Shown: one piece after another, positions 23,243-34,661 of the stretch | How positions within the stretch are numbered: position 1 is the stretch's first letter | How the letters are laid out: each line of letters opens with the position of its first letter | Assembly: GCA_028023455.1 (NCBI GenBank) | Contig: JAQFVV010000253.1 | Location: 874,469 to 938,468, forward strand | Source: Epiperipatus broadwayi | Taxonomy: Eukaryota > Onychophora > Udeonychophora > Euonychophora > Peripatidae | Reading direction: 5' to 3' | DNA length: 64,000 nucleotides | Notes under the pieces: model-generated | Database searches by the model: none | The model's input: the letters and a program-made list of their open reading frames with translations, nothing else | Told to the model about the DNA's origin: nothing | Made by a program: the position numbers and the translations under genes

Positions 23243-23265
23243 GGTTCAAACTCTTGACTGCACCA
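23243..23265 (-). other. Gypsy-A primer-binding site
   Basis: On the minus strand, three bases after the LTR end, TGGTGCAGTCAAGAGTTT starts with TGG and would pair with a tRNA 3' end. Its complement extends to GGTTCAAA, a T-loop-like word, but spacing to CCA is shorter than in a standard tRNA, so the extension may be chance. The tRNA is not identified. Confidence 0.6.
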
Positions 23266-23268
23266 AAT

Positions 23269-23941
23269 GTTATATGCACCAGTTATAATACTCACTGGCA
23301 AATAATCTATGCAGTAAGCTAACTCTTGCCCTGACTATATATGCATACAATAATTTTAGCACAAAGACTGAAGCCGGTGGAATAAGAAAACAGATTTAAT
23401 TATAATACACTAATATATACATATTTACAGTAATACATTTAAACAATCATAATCTATTTATATTAACAAACCCAAAGGTATACAAAAATAAAAATGAGGA
23501 TCTATGCAACCTACTTTATAATCCCTATGCTGACTCTTGGATGTTCGGAGGCCAGCTGTCCACTCTGGGGCTACTGTGCTAAATAAGCGACATTCATTGC
23601 CTTTCCCAGTTCATCTGCATCAGTAGAGCACCCAGTTTTAAGTGTCAAATGTTTACACTTTTATTCATTTTTTCAGTCCTGATTTTCTGGATTTGATTGG
23701 TCAAATCTTGTCCATACTGGTCGGATCAATCCCTCCCAGTTTATCTTTAGGCTTACGTTTTACTTTGATTGATTACCCTTTGCAATTCAATTGCTTTTTA
23801 ATTAATCATCTTGTTTATCTGCAAAGTTCCTTCGTTAATTAACCTTCCTATATAAAAGGATTTGTTTACATGTTGTTTTAAAAAATAACACAGCTATTAA
23901 AGTATAATGTTATTTTAAATTAATGAAGTATTTTTATCTTC
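23269..23941 (-). repeat. Gypsy-A 5' LTR, inner part
   Basis: Matches 18455-19130 of the 3' LTR base for base apart from scattered changes, up to the LINE insertion. Starts TGTTAT next to the primer site. Confidence 0.9.
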
Positions 23942-24251
23942 CCGTATCATCATCATCATCAACCATTATCAATCCACTGCAGGATGGGGTCTCTCCAAGT
24001 TCAATCCATCTTTTCCTATCTTTAGCTTCTCTTCTCCACATCACCCCTGCACACCTTCTTATTTCATCCATCCCTCTCACATGTGGTCTCTTTCTGGGTC
24101 TTTTACAATCTCTTGGAATCCAGCTTAAAATTTCACTTATCCATCTTTTATCATCTCTCCTAACAATATGTCCAGCCCCACTCTACTTCAGTCTTTTAAT
24201 TTTTTCAATGAGGTCAATAACAACTGTTTGTTCTCTTACCCATACATTGCA

Positions 24252-25904
24252 TTATCGATCCCTTCTTTTTACTCCCAAAATGCATCTCTCCATACTTCTT
24301 TGAATGGTCTGAAGTCTCTGTATTGCTCTTCTATTAAGTGTCCAAGTCTCAGATCCATAAGTAAGAACTGGCAAAACACATTTATTAAAAACCTTCCTTT
24401 TCAAACACATAGGCATATTTCCTTTTAGTATCAAATTATTTCTACCAAAAGCACTCCAACCAAGTTTAATTCTATGATTAATTTCATCCATTATATTTCC
24501 ATCTGTATTAATAATCTGACCAAGGTATTTGTAACTGTTAACTTCTTCTAACTCATCATAATCAATCTTTATTTTTATATTTTGAGAAAATCTATTAAAC
24601 ATTACTTTAGTCTTTTTAGCATTTATCTTTAGTCCTACTTTCCTACTTTCATCTGATAATTCCTGCAACATTTCCTGTAGCTCTAAAGCATTATTTGCAA
24701 AAACAACTACATCATCTGCAAAATCTAAATGACTTAAATAATCTCCATTTACTTTCACTCCTTTAGTTTCCCATTTTAATCCACAAAATACTTCTTGCAG
24801 CACTGCTGTAAAAAGTTTTGGAGATATGGAGTCACCCTGTCTTACACCTTTTTCAATGTTGATTTTCCTACTATTATTATGTAATCTAATTGATGCTGCT
24901 GCATTTTTATAAATATTCTTTAAAATATGACAATATCCTGGATCTACACCTTGATGATCCAATGCTTTAATCATTGAAGAAATGTTTATAGAATCAAATG
25001 CCTTTTCATAGTCTACAAATCCTAAGCATAATGGCAACTCATATTCATTTGTCCTTTCTACAATTTCTCTTAATACCTGGATATGATCTACTGTACTAAA
25101 ACCACTTTTAAATCCAGCTTGTTCTCTTGGTTGGTGGAAATCCTGTGTTTTCTGTAGACGAGTTGTAATTATCTTAGTAAAAATTTTGTACAAAACTGAT
25201 AAAAGACTGATAGGACTGTAATTTCTAATATCTTCTTTATCACCTTTTTTAAATATTAATATTAATACTGCATTCTTCCAATCATCCGGTACATCTTTAT
25301 TATTTAGACATTTGGTGTATAACTTTGCTAAAAAAAATTCTACTTCTTCACCTGCTTTTTTTAATATATCAATTACAATTCTATCATTACCTGGAGACTT
25401 TCCTTTCTTCATACTTTTAATTGCATGTCTCACTTCTTCATTTAAAATGCTGGGCAATTCGGAAGATATAATAAGTATAGGATGCACCTGTTCTTTATTA
25501 CTATATAATTCTTGATAGAAGTCTTCTACACATTTTATAATGTCATCTCTCTTTTTAGTAATAATGCCATCTTTTTTTCTTATTGCAGATATAAATTTCC
25601 TACCAATGCCAAAATGTTGTTTTATACTCTTTAGACTTCTATTCTCTTCTACAGCTTTCCTTGCTAGTTCACAATTATACTTTCTTATATCGTTTTCAAC
25701 TCTTTTCCGCACCATTTTACAAAATTCGAGATATTCAATCTTTTTTAATGCATCATTGTTGTATATCCTCATATTCCTTCTTTTCTTCATAAATTCTCTA
25801 GTCTCAGTAGAAATTTTACTGGTCAATTGCAGCTTTTTTCTACCAGCTATCTTTGTTGCAGTTTTTAAAAGTGTATCCCTTATTTTCCTATTAAGGTCAT
25901 TCAA
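24252..25904 (-). CDS. LINE reverse transcriptase, 550-codon open frame
   Basis: Uninterrupted frame of 550 codons. Visible blocks: SPGNDRIVIDILKKAG (motif before the fingers), RNYSPISLLSVLYKIFTKII, EQAGFKSGFSTVDHI, LGFVDYEKAFDSI (first catalytic aspartate), KGVRQGDSISPKLFTAVL, SHLDFADDVVVFAN (the A-D-D catalytic pair), GLKINAKKTKVM and YKYLGQII. This is the standard non-LTR set. The enzyme copies the element RNA at a nicked chromosomal site. The frame ends at a stop in the C-terminal tail, where relatives continue for about 100 codons; the remaining tail (24250-23965) is still readable with one further stop. All catalytic residues are intact, making this the best-preserved gene in the window. 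No start codon is certain, since the protein would normally be joined to the endonuclease upstream. Confidence 0.85.
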   Translation of the reverse strand: MNDLNRKIRDTLLKTATKIAGRKKLQLTSKISTETREFMKKRRNMRIYNNDALKKIEYLEFCKMVRKRVENDIRKYNCELARKAVEENRSLKSIKQHFGIGRKFISAIRKKDGIITKKRDDIIKCVEDFYQELYSNKEQVHPILIISSELPSILNEEVRHAIKSMKKGKSPGNDRIVIDILKKAGEEVEFFLAKLYTKCLNNKDVPDDWKNAVLILIFKKGDKEDIRNYSPISLLSVLYKIFTKIITTRLQKTQDFHQPREQAGFKSGFSTVDHIQVLREIVERTNEYELPLCLGFVDYEKAFDSINISSMIKALDHQGVDPGYCHILKNIYKNAAASIRLHNNSRKINIEKGVRQGDSISPKLFTAVLQEVFCGLKWETKGVKVNGDYLSHLDFADDVVVFANNALELQEMLQELSDESRKVGLKINAKKTKVMFNRFSQNIKIKIDYDELEEVNSYKYLGQIINTDGNIMDEINHRIKLGWSAFGRNNLILKGNMPMCLKRKVFNKCVLPVLTYGSETWTLNRRAIQRLQTIQRSMERCILGVKRRDR

Positions 25905-25984
25905 ATCTGAATCATGTTCAAAATCTACTAATACTTGAAACCGATTTGTAAGTTGTAATTTAAATTTATTAGAATGTTTCTGAA

Positions 25985-26860
25985 GATTAGGAATATCAAT
26001 GGTAAATATTGTTTTTTTTTAATTATTTTTGTTTCTCTAGTTTTGCATTAACATGTATCTTACATCTTACTAATCAGTGATCACTTCCTGTGTTAAATTT
26101 ATTGAGAACATTACAATCTTGAAATATGTATTTTCGGTTAGTCAAATATAATCCAATTTTGCTGTATCTTCATTTGGATGCTTCCATGTCCATTTCCTTT
26201 TAACATTTTTCTCAAAAAAAGAATTCATAATATAAAGTTTTTCTTTCTCTGCAAACTCCACAAGTCTATGTCCTCTCTCATTTCTATTACCATAACCAAA
26301 ACTACCTACAGCACTTTCATTTGTTTACCAATTTTAGCATTGAAGTATCCCATAACAATTTTAAAATATTGTTTATTCTGATCAAAAGCCTTTTGTACAT
26401 CCATATAAAAATCTTCTATAACTTCATCACTGTGAGAACTTGTTGGGGCATAAACCTGAATTATCTGCATTTAGTATCTGTTATTAAGTTGTAAAACTAA
26501 TCTTTCCACTCTGTCCAATACACCATCCATCTCCACAATGTTATTCTTCCATTTTTTATTTATAATGAATCCTACTCCACTTGTATTTCCAATATTTGTG
26601 CCTTTATAGTAGAGTATATGTCCACTTTTTAAATCAATTGTTTCTTCACCTTTTCTTCTAACTTCACAAAGTCCAATAATGTCCCATTTAATATAAGATA
26701 GTTCTTCTTCTAACTCTTGCAATCTTCCTTCACTTGAAAGTGATCTACAGTTGTAAGTACCTAAATAAAAAGTCATCAAATGGCAGCCTGAGTCCGCAAT
26801 CAGGGGATTCTTAGCACCCTCTGTGGCCACCAACCGCTGCCTTGGTTGGTGACTTTACAG
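25985..26860 (-). pseudogene. LINE endonuclease (EEP fold), broken
   Basis: The first 120 codons (26833-26471) are open and show TYNCRSLSSEGRLQEL and DIIGLCEVRRKG, carrying the conserved asparagine and glutamate of the exonuclease-endonuclease-phosphatase fold. After a frame break the rest is readable in pieces: QVYAPTSSHSDE, then MGYFNAKIG near 26350, where families have G-D-F-N; the catalytic aspartate has become tyrosine. More stops follow to 25985. The domain normally nicks target DNA to prime reverse transcription. Its loss means the copy could not move by itself even though the reverse transcriptase frame is open. Confidence 0.8.
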
Positions 26861-27154
26861 CCTCTGGGAATAAGGGCCATGATTTATTTTTGTCTGTCAT
26901 GATTGTATATATTGAAAAAATATTCTTAAACTCGGAGATAAAAAGCCAATAACCTCACCACACTGGCTAATACGTGTTGGTGAGCAGCCCATCCATGTTC
27001 GTATACTATATGAATAATCACATAATAATAACAACTGCAACGACAAGAACGTATGGAGTGGACATTAGGAATTTGCCCTGCTCGGTTCCTTTAAGGCCTC
27101 CAAGAGGAATCAAAGGGTCTCCTTTCAGTTAATAGCAAACTCCTTTCTGCAGCC

Positions 27155-27285
27155 ATCTTCGTATATACGTATATATATGCGATAAATTATACACATACAT
27201 ATGTTTAAATATTAAATCCCTATTTACAATATTTACTATTATTATTTTGTGTGTATGTGTATTTTAATTATACACATACATAACA
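27155..27285 (-). repeat. Gypsy-A 5' LTR, outer part
   Basis: Resumes the LTR after the LINE and ends ATACATAACA, identical to the end of the other LTR. CATAC follows at 27286-27290. Confidence 0.9.
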
Positions 27286-28559
27286 CATACACACAAATGT
27301 TTATAACTTTTTTAATTATATGTATTTACTTTGACATACACTTATAAAAATAGTACCTACCTTGGCTTTTTGCTTAACCCATTGATTCGTTGTTTATTAC
27401 TTCTTTTCATATACTTCTATTTTTTATATATGTTCTATTTCTTTCGATAAATTTTATATTTAACACACAAACAAAACTGCTTTTGTAACAATTATATAAT
27501 ATAGTAGCATGACCTGTATGTCTTATTTTTAAAAAACCACGACTAAGATTGTCTTTTAAATACTTGTAGATAACAATTTTGATTTTCATTTTAGTATTAT
27601 TTATTTATATATTTTACATATGCAATATTTTTGAATAATGGAGTGAATATTTTGCATAATCTGGCTTTCACTCAAAGAACTTGAAAGTGATTTTTTTGGA
27701 GGGAAGGATAAGAAACAAAGCAAGATTTAACGTTAGATCTATAGGTAGATAATCATATTTAAGGAGCTGACTGCAACATTATGAAGTTTATAGAGTGTGA
27801 GACCTGTGGAAATTACACACTCTTATTTGAGAAACGTTTTATTTTACAGATTTAAGCATTTTTGATAACTAAAAAATGTCCAACTATGAATTTCTTTAAG
27901 TCAAAGATAACTGCTAAGCCAACTTTCTATGTAGTATTGGTGAATAGAAGCTTATTACACTTAAATTGGTTATGACAAATTGAGAATAGTCTGTATTAAT
28001 TAGATTAGTATTTAGAAATGACTATAATAGTAAAACATATGATAAGATAAAACCTTTAAAAATAATGAGCTCTGTGGATGCTGAGTAAATAGTTTGTATT
28101 TTATGAAAAAATATACTAGGAATAAAACAAAGGTATAGGTCATCATTCTGATGCAAATTCACATCAATTATAGAAATAAAACTAAAAAAAAAAGATGGAG
28201 TACAGTAAGAAAAAATAATTAATAAATTAAAAACTCTAATGTCTATCTTTTTTGGAAAAGGGGATTAGAAACAATAATTTGATAATTAACAGTCGACTAA
28301 TTAGAAGTAATACACAATGCTAATAGTATTCACATAAGAAGTCATTGGTTTTTTTTTGCAAAAGATATGAAAAACTATTCACTCGGGAATATATTTCATC
28401 TGGCAACTATTTTTAGGTTATTTAATTCTCGGATAAATGTCTTACATCTCTATTTATTATTATCTTTGTAGGTGATACAGTATTATTTATGAAGTTATTT
28501 TTAAAGGAAATTTTATTCTATTTCTATATTGAATGCTACAAATACAAAAATGACATCAA
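27286..28559. other. No gene recognised
   Basis: AT-rich sequence with T runs. A 60-codon minus-strand frame at 27407-27589 has no recognisable content. Confidence 0.5.
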
Positions 28560-29060
28560 TTACATATCTATTTGAAGCAAGGTATATCCAACCTTCTCCC
28601 ATGTTGCTCTTGTGATATAATTTGGGGCAATTAGATGGTCATTCTTCATGATTATCTCCATGACATTCTTAAATTTAGTAGCGTGCGGGTCTCTCATTCC
28701 TTCAATCGTTACTTTACATCTGGCACACCACAGGGCATAATTCACGAAAATCACCAGCTTTATGTCCGTAAATAGACCCCGGACTCATATAGTCTTTAAT
28801 TGATTTATACTTTCCATTCATATTGCTGTACCATTCATGAGTTATCGATCTGTAATTGGAAATACTGGAACATCTAAGAAGGATGTGGTCAGTTGATTTC
28901 TCCTCTCTCACCCACATCCAGCACACAGGATTGAGCTTCTTGAAATTTTTTCTGCATGCCAAAAATGAATTCGTAGAGAGGGAGTCCAGGTTGATTTTTA
29001 TTACGAAATCTTGAAATTTTGCCTCAATGAACCAGAATTTTGATCTCGAAATCAGTTGCT
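28560..29060 (-). pseudogene. LINE C-terminal fragment with cysteine-histidine motif
   Basis: Two overlapping minus-strand frames (28962-28714 and 28754-28560) give a product with INLDSLSTNSFLACRKN just upstream, then NPVCWMWVREEKSTDHILLR ending in a cysteine, and after a frame change VIFVNYALWCARCKV. The C...H-x4-C spacing around TDHILLRC and the following hydrophobic FVNYALW stretch are the usual C-terminal region of many LINE polyproteins, downstream of the reverse transcriptase. It differs from the RTE-like family above. The first cysteine pair is incomplete, a tryptophan replacing one cysteine. No reverse transcriptase is found upstream (29060-29200), so it is a truncated copy. Confidence 0.5.
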
Positions 29061-30189
29061 GATTGGTAATCCTGAGAGACCCTTTGTTTATGTTATTTTC
29101 CCAAATGTATTATTTTATGTGCTTTCCAGTATGAAGTTGTTTTAAAATGTTAAAAAAATGATATATATTATATAATAATTTGTCTTTTTATTTTTGCTTT
29201 AATTATTTTTATATCAATTTATTTGTTGTTTATGTTATTCCGTGTAAAAATTATTTCTGAATACTGTTTGTAAATATTTGAAATCAAATTAGGTGTTGCA
29301 AAATGTAATTACAGTTATGAAAGTAAATTAGAAAAGGGACAAAAGAGTCAATATGCCTTGCTAAAGACTTAGGAGGTTAAAATGTGTAGAAAAAATGTCG
29401 AACATTTAAATTGAAAACGAACAAAAGTTGAGAAAAAACATAACTCTTAGACATTTAACTCCTTTACATTAGATAGTTGTGATTTTTTTCTTTATTATCG
29501 GTAAACAGTTATTTAGATAAGGGGTTTGTGGAAATCGCATAAGTAAGAGCTGCAATAGAAGTTTTCATTGATCATTTTACTTTTATTATACTCTAATGAG
29601 CTTATTATAAAATAATTAATTAATATTCAAAGGAAAAATATTTTTTTATTAAATTTTAGTGTTTTACCCCCCTCCCCTAGTTTTGTTGCAAAAATTTTTT
29701 ACTAATTTTTTCTCATATAATTCTTAAACTATTTTACTGTGTTTATTTTTTGATTTTTTTTCTAACATTTCAGGATTAGTTTCTGTCTCAAAATATTTCT
29801 TTTTTTTTCTATTGCTTCTAATATTTATTTTATATTTTTTTCTAAAAGAATACTATCATTATTCAAAGAAATTTAAACATATTTTGTAGCAGATAAGCTT
29901 CTTAGCCAAGTATTTGATTTAAAGCATCTTTATCAAACAATGGCACACATACTTCTATGTTTCTCCAAACATCAACGGTCACAATTAAAGAATAAAACAA
30001 TTGAATGCTTTATAAAAAGTTCAAGCATCAGAAGTGACAGAATTAGGCAGGATTTGTGACTCCTAAACACAAATGGCTGCTACTCTCTATGACTCTACCA
30101 AACTATGCAAGGCTTTTAGTTGAATTCATTACTATTAAAAGAAATATAGTAAAAAAATTAAAATAAGAGACTTTGAACATAATCAATAC
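29061..30189. other. No gene recognised
   Basis: AT-rich sequence with long T runs near 29690-29830. At 29897-29940 a stretch ending CTTTATCAAAC is roughly inverted relative to 30508-30545 (TTTGATAAAGGTATCTGC), so this interval may belong to one larger decayed inverted element around the tRNA-like palindrome. Confidence 0.4.
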
Positions 30190-30404
30190 ATTGTACAGGC
30201 TTAAACCTGCATTTATATATGTAATATATGTGGGATTCGAACTCAGACTTTTACACGACCCACTACTCTCAGTGCCATCTCATATTGCTGACCCACCTGA
30301 TCATCTTTTCAACATTGTGTGATCAGGTGGATCAGCAATATGAGATGGCACTGAGAGTAATAGGTCGTGTGAAAGTCTGAGTTCGAATCCCAACATAATC
30401 AATA
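30177..30404. repeat. 13-bp direct repeat AACATAATCAATA
   Basis: The word AACATAATCAATA occurs at 30177-30189 and 30392-30404, exactly bounding the palindromic element. Length and position fit a target-site duplication from LINE-style retroposition. Confidence 0.7.
30190..30391. mobile_element. Palindromic tRNA-like retroposon
   Basis: Arms 30232-30304 and 30319-30391 are nearly perfect reverse complements around a 14-base loop. The right arm on the plus strand ends GTCTGAGTTCGAATCCC, which contains a match to the RNA polymerase III B box (GGTTCGAATCC consensus); upstream ATGAGATGGCACTGAG is a weak A-box candidate. A 42-base non-palindromic lead (30190-30231) precedes it. The arm is related to the ends of the element at 44724-45204. 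It looks like two tRNA-derived heads joined tail to tail, flanked by the 13-bp direct repeat. Confidence 0.75.
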
Positions 30405-31627
30405 GAAAATATTCATTAATATAAAAACCAATAGTGATTCTCTCAACGCATATTGTTTTTTTTAATTTATACTGAGTAATTGTAATAGTTCTGATAATAA
30501 AAATTTATAGTCTAGCTTTGATAAAGGTATCTGCATCAAAAGCTTGGCTATATCCTATTAATTGTTATGAGTTTACCACTTATATTGAATATAATTTTAC
30601 ATTATATTATGGTTGAACTGCTTTCAAATGAATTATAGTGCAACAATGAAGCAAGTGTTTTCAGGAAATGAGAATTTATGGATTACAGATCAATTTTTGG
30701 CACCTGGAAAGTTACTCTCATCAAACCATTTGAGTTTAATTTATTTATTTATTTATTTATTTATTTTTTAAGATACTTAAAACTTTTAGTCCATAATATC
30801 TTTAAACATACGAATAAAGACATATGAAAAAGACAAATGACCCCAAATATTTGCATTTCATGCTAAACTAGCGCAGATCAGTTGTGTTCCAGATCAGCTT
30901 CATCGTTTGTTTAGTATTTAACAATACAAATTAATTATACTTTAAAACTAACCTTTCTACACTTATGAATTTGATCACTCCAGATAAATATATTAATGAT
31001 AAATCATTTATTAAATTAGTGATTGTTCCTAGCCCAGAAATAAACTTTAATTCTTAGTTAAAAATTAACCAATATATTTTTTAATTATAAACAAATATGG
31101 AATAACTCAACTTCATATCTCTTTTCCTATGTATAATATCTTTTTACAATGTACTTACAAATTGAGATGTTGATGATTTAAATCTATCTTTAAAAGATAT
31201 ACATTAAAAAGATATATTAATCATTAATTAATTTTTATCAGAAGATTCAAGGTTATATCTGGGCAAGAGAATCTTTAGATTAAAAATGATTAGTAGTAAC
31301 CATTAACATTAAAGAATATCACTAAACTCCTGTCCTATTATGTTTTTTAAACATCATCAACAAATCTCTCATTATTTTGTTTTTCAACTATTGTTTTATA
31401 AATAAATCACGATTACCTCATAATGTTATTTACCTTGTAAACAAAAACTCTGAACTAGCATACTTTTTATTAATAATTTCATCATAGTGAAAATATTCAT
31501 TTTTATTACGTTTTTTGTCCATCCTTATTATTTGCAATAATTTTTAGTTCTTTGATTGTTTTGTTGTTGTTTTTTTAGTAAAAAAGGAAAAGACAAATAT
31601 ATATATAAATCATGCACGGTACTCAAA
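30405..31627. other. No gene; repeat X internal piece and TTTA run
   Basis: Contains a (TTTA)n run at about 30735-30765. From about 30815 to 30890 it resembles repeat X (GACCCCAAATATTTGCATTTC-like words also seen at 44812 and 10430), and 30990-31145 resembles the tandem unit at 60400-60550. No protein signal. Confidence 0.5.
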
Positions 31628-31748
31628 TAAGCCAATAGAATGTCTTAAATATGTTGCTACGACAGCATTCAATTAGATAATAAATTGGATTTCATTTATT
31701 ATCTAATAGAGTGTCGCCTTGACAACCATTGCTGATATTCTACTGATT
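31628..31748. repeat. Hairpin element
   Basis: An imperfect palindrome of about 120 bases. The inner arms ATTAGATAATAAAT and ATTTATTATCTAAT are perfect; outer arms (AGAATGTC...GCTACGACA against TGTCGCC...GATATTCT) are imperfect. No coding or tRNA signal. It may be a small foldback transposon. Confidence 0.65.
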
Positions 31749-34661
31749 TATTGATTGTGATGATATGATTTACATGTGTTAAACAGTTGTTGAAATTTAT
31801 GACTAAATATATAGACACGTGTGGAACGTCAATAATATATCAAAACAGTGTATCATATAAGTACTTTACATTACATTTAATCTGCTTTTAACTGCAGAAA
31901 TTTATCTTTTCTTCTCTTAGCCATTTTTATAAGCATGAATAATCAATAGATATAAAATGTTTATAGAAAATCTGAGTACCTAGATTAATATCTAGTCATT
32001 TTGGATTTCTTCAGGAGACTGCACTGCTGCAATATACCAAAAACCGGTATGGAGATCGATTTTGGTATCTAGTCTCTTATTAATTATTCATCTTAAAATA
32101 TGACTCTGGAGTTAAGAAAAAAAAATTATTTCAAAAGTTTGAATTATTTATTTTTTTATATAATAATTTTAAATATATGTACAGTGGATTCAAATACATT
32201 TAAAAAATAATAATAATTTTCTTCACCATACTCTGCAAATAGGATTATGAGCCATTGCAGATGTCTTAGAGCAATTAAAAGCTTGTAAGAATTCAGGAAA
32301 ATTTGATAGAGGACCATTTACTCTGAAAAAAACAAAACAAATATATGTTATTAATTATAAGGTATTCTTTTAATATTTCGGTTTTTGTGGCATTTACATT
32401 TTTGTTAAAGCAAGTATAGTTTTTAACTGAATGCTAAAAACAACTATATTTATAAAATAATTCAAAATAGAAAATACAAAAATGTGTTAATGGCTTATAA
32501 ACAGTGTGTACATTATCAGATTATACATTTGTAAATAACAATTCATTAGTAAGAATGTAATGGGAGTAATCGGTCCAAAAATCATTACCAACCACGGATT
32601 TTTATTGTCAGAAATTCTAATATACATTGTTGTTTTAAAAAAATTAAATCAAACTAATTAATCTATCCACTTTAGTAATTAAGGCAATGGACTTGCATAC
32701 TACCAAAACAATTCAAATGCATAGAATCTTTACACTGCTTTAAAACAAATATGTAGTAATACAAAAAATTAAAATATTAATAAACAATCGGGGTTTAGAA
32801 CATTCGAGTATAAAACGGAGCTTTAAAATCACTATCCATTATCCAACTAACATCCTCTTTCCAAGCTAAACTTATATTTTGGCTAGAAATAATTTTGTCA
32901 AGCCTATAAATATCTGGCACTCAACAACATGAATTTCGTAGATAAGCATTTTAAAGTGATTTTTTTTTCAAAGAGTAAACATATTCACACATAAGTATTG
33001 TGTTTAATTCAATAATGTAACATCAAAAACATATCGTACAAAAGAATCAATTATAAATTTTTCTTGCATCTTTATACAAATATTTAAATATTGCCCGACC
33101 CAACTAAATTAAATATATAATAAATCATAAATATTAACTAAAATAATAGAAAGAGCTTTAAATATTAGATGGAACTATAAATAATCAATAAATTGTCCAA
33201 CAAAAACATATGATGTTGATTCATTAAGGACTAGGTATTGTTTCTGATACATGCACACTATTTAAGTATTACTTACTGCGTTTCCTCTGTTTTTTTTAAC
33301 TTTCCAGTATACATTATTATTTTCAATCAGTTACATTAATACGTTATTCATCCATTATAAACTTTTTATTTAATCAATGCATCAACTCCTGACATTGAGA
33401 TTAGTGTTTGTGCTACTATATTTTATCCTTTAATTATACGTATATCAATCTGATTTCCATCTTTTGTATGCATTTCTGAATATGTAAAATAATATATCTT
33501 CATCATTGTTAAAACAATGGATGGCAATAGCTAGAAGATTTGGAACTTTTAGCTATAATTTATAAAATACAATATACCAGTAACGAATATTTGAAACTAA
33601 ATTGTGTATAAAGGTTTCATGGCAAATGATTGTATACTTAAGCAACTCTGTTTGTGGATGCTTCTGGATTTATAAATGTGAAGTAAGTAAAAGCCAAATA
33701 TGTGATATGATCAAACCAAAAAAAATGTTAAATAATTAAAAAACAATATAGACACCAAGCAAAAAAAAAAGTGAATATTTCTGGTATGCTTCTAATAATT
33801 ATCCTACAGACAATGGATGTAAATAAATCAACTAATATAATAAGTATTATAAATAAATCATGATAACATTTAAATTTTAAACATTAAATTATAAATAAAT
33901 TTCAGAAGGTATTTAATTACACCCATATATTCAGTTGATAGCGATTAGTGGCAGTAATTGAAAGGCTTCTGTAATTTATTATTTAATGCTAAAACTTAAA
34001 TGTCCCACACATTGTACCTTTCTATTATAGCACACTATATATTTCTGAAGTCTGGACAATTTCTGTAGTAACAAAGGTAGTTAAAGAAAGTGAATGGGAA
34101 GCAAGAATACTTACTTCATTTATCCAATAGTTTCTTTATTAAGTTAACATTGTTTCCTTGATGTGTAAGTAATTTAATGTTTTATCATTAAATGGGCACA
34201 ATATAGAATTTAATTAAAATAATTACCAATCAAGTTTATATTTACACTGAAGGATACCAGGTGAAGGTTCAAATCTGTAATAAGGTAGACCAAACTATGA
34301 AGCCATTTTATATTCTATAATTATTAGTTAGTGAGACATGTGCCTACTTAACACATTTGCTATCAATAATAAAATGACGTATAAAATAAAAACTAAAATA
34401 CTGTTACTTATTTGCATAAGTAATTGTTCATAACCAGCCAGTCTCAGCCACAATACCCATCACTACTTTCGTGTGAATCTTTATCGCATAACACTTAATT
34501 GTCTACTGATTTTGCTAACTTATTCCAAAAATTCACAGCTATAGGACTTGATTTGTTCACTTTGAACAAAAAAATCTTCAAAGAAGACTACTATTATTAA
34601 TCAAAATTTTATTAATCAAAATTATAATTTAATTTTAATTAATGTACATATATAGTTTTAA
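31749..34661. other. No gene recognised
   Basis: Nearly 3 kb of AT-rich sequence without recognisable protein or RNA features. A short hairpin (ACCAAAAACCGGT region) lies near 32035-32070. Confidence 0.5.

Larger units (their letters stand above)
23942..27154 (-). mobile_element. RTE-like LINE inserted in Gypsy-A 5' LTR
   Basis: About 3.2 kb on the minus strand. Its 3' end is a short (TGA)n tail (23946-23961), common in RTE-type LINEs. Its 5' end is near 27154, so it is close to full length. ATCTTC stands at both junctions (23936-23941 and 27155-27160), a plausible short target duplication. An apurinic-type endonuclease lies before a reverse transcriptase. Since the LTR sequence resumes on the far side, it arrived after Gypsy-A. 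RTE-clade membership is judged from motif style and tail, not from a tree. Confidence 0.85.
18381..27285 (-). mobile_element. Gypsy-A: decayed full Ty3/Gypsy element
   Basis: A minus-strand element with both LTRs, primer site, gag, protease, reverse transcriptase, RNase H, integrase and a purine tract before the 3' LTR. The order protease-reverse transcriptase-RNase H-integrase is that of the Ty3/Gypsy group. CATAC stands on both outer sides (18376-18380 and 27286-27290), a candidate 5-bp target duplication, although the neighbourhood is rich in CACATA words. Multiple frameshifts, stops and a lost catalytic aspartate make it inactive. A 3.2-kb LINE splits its 5' LTR. Confidence 0.85.

Noticed and set aside
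23923-24428. Plus-strand frames of 126 and 86 codons
   Set aside because: Antisense of the LINE tail and reverse transcriptase end.
25540-25938. Plus-strand frame of 132 codons, hydrophobic
   Set aside because: Antisense of the lysine-rich N-terminal part of the LINE reverse transcriptase; the hydrophobicity is the usual antisense artefact.
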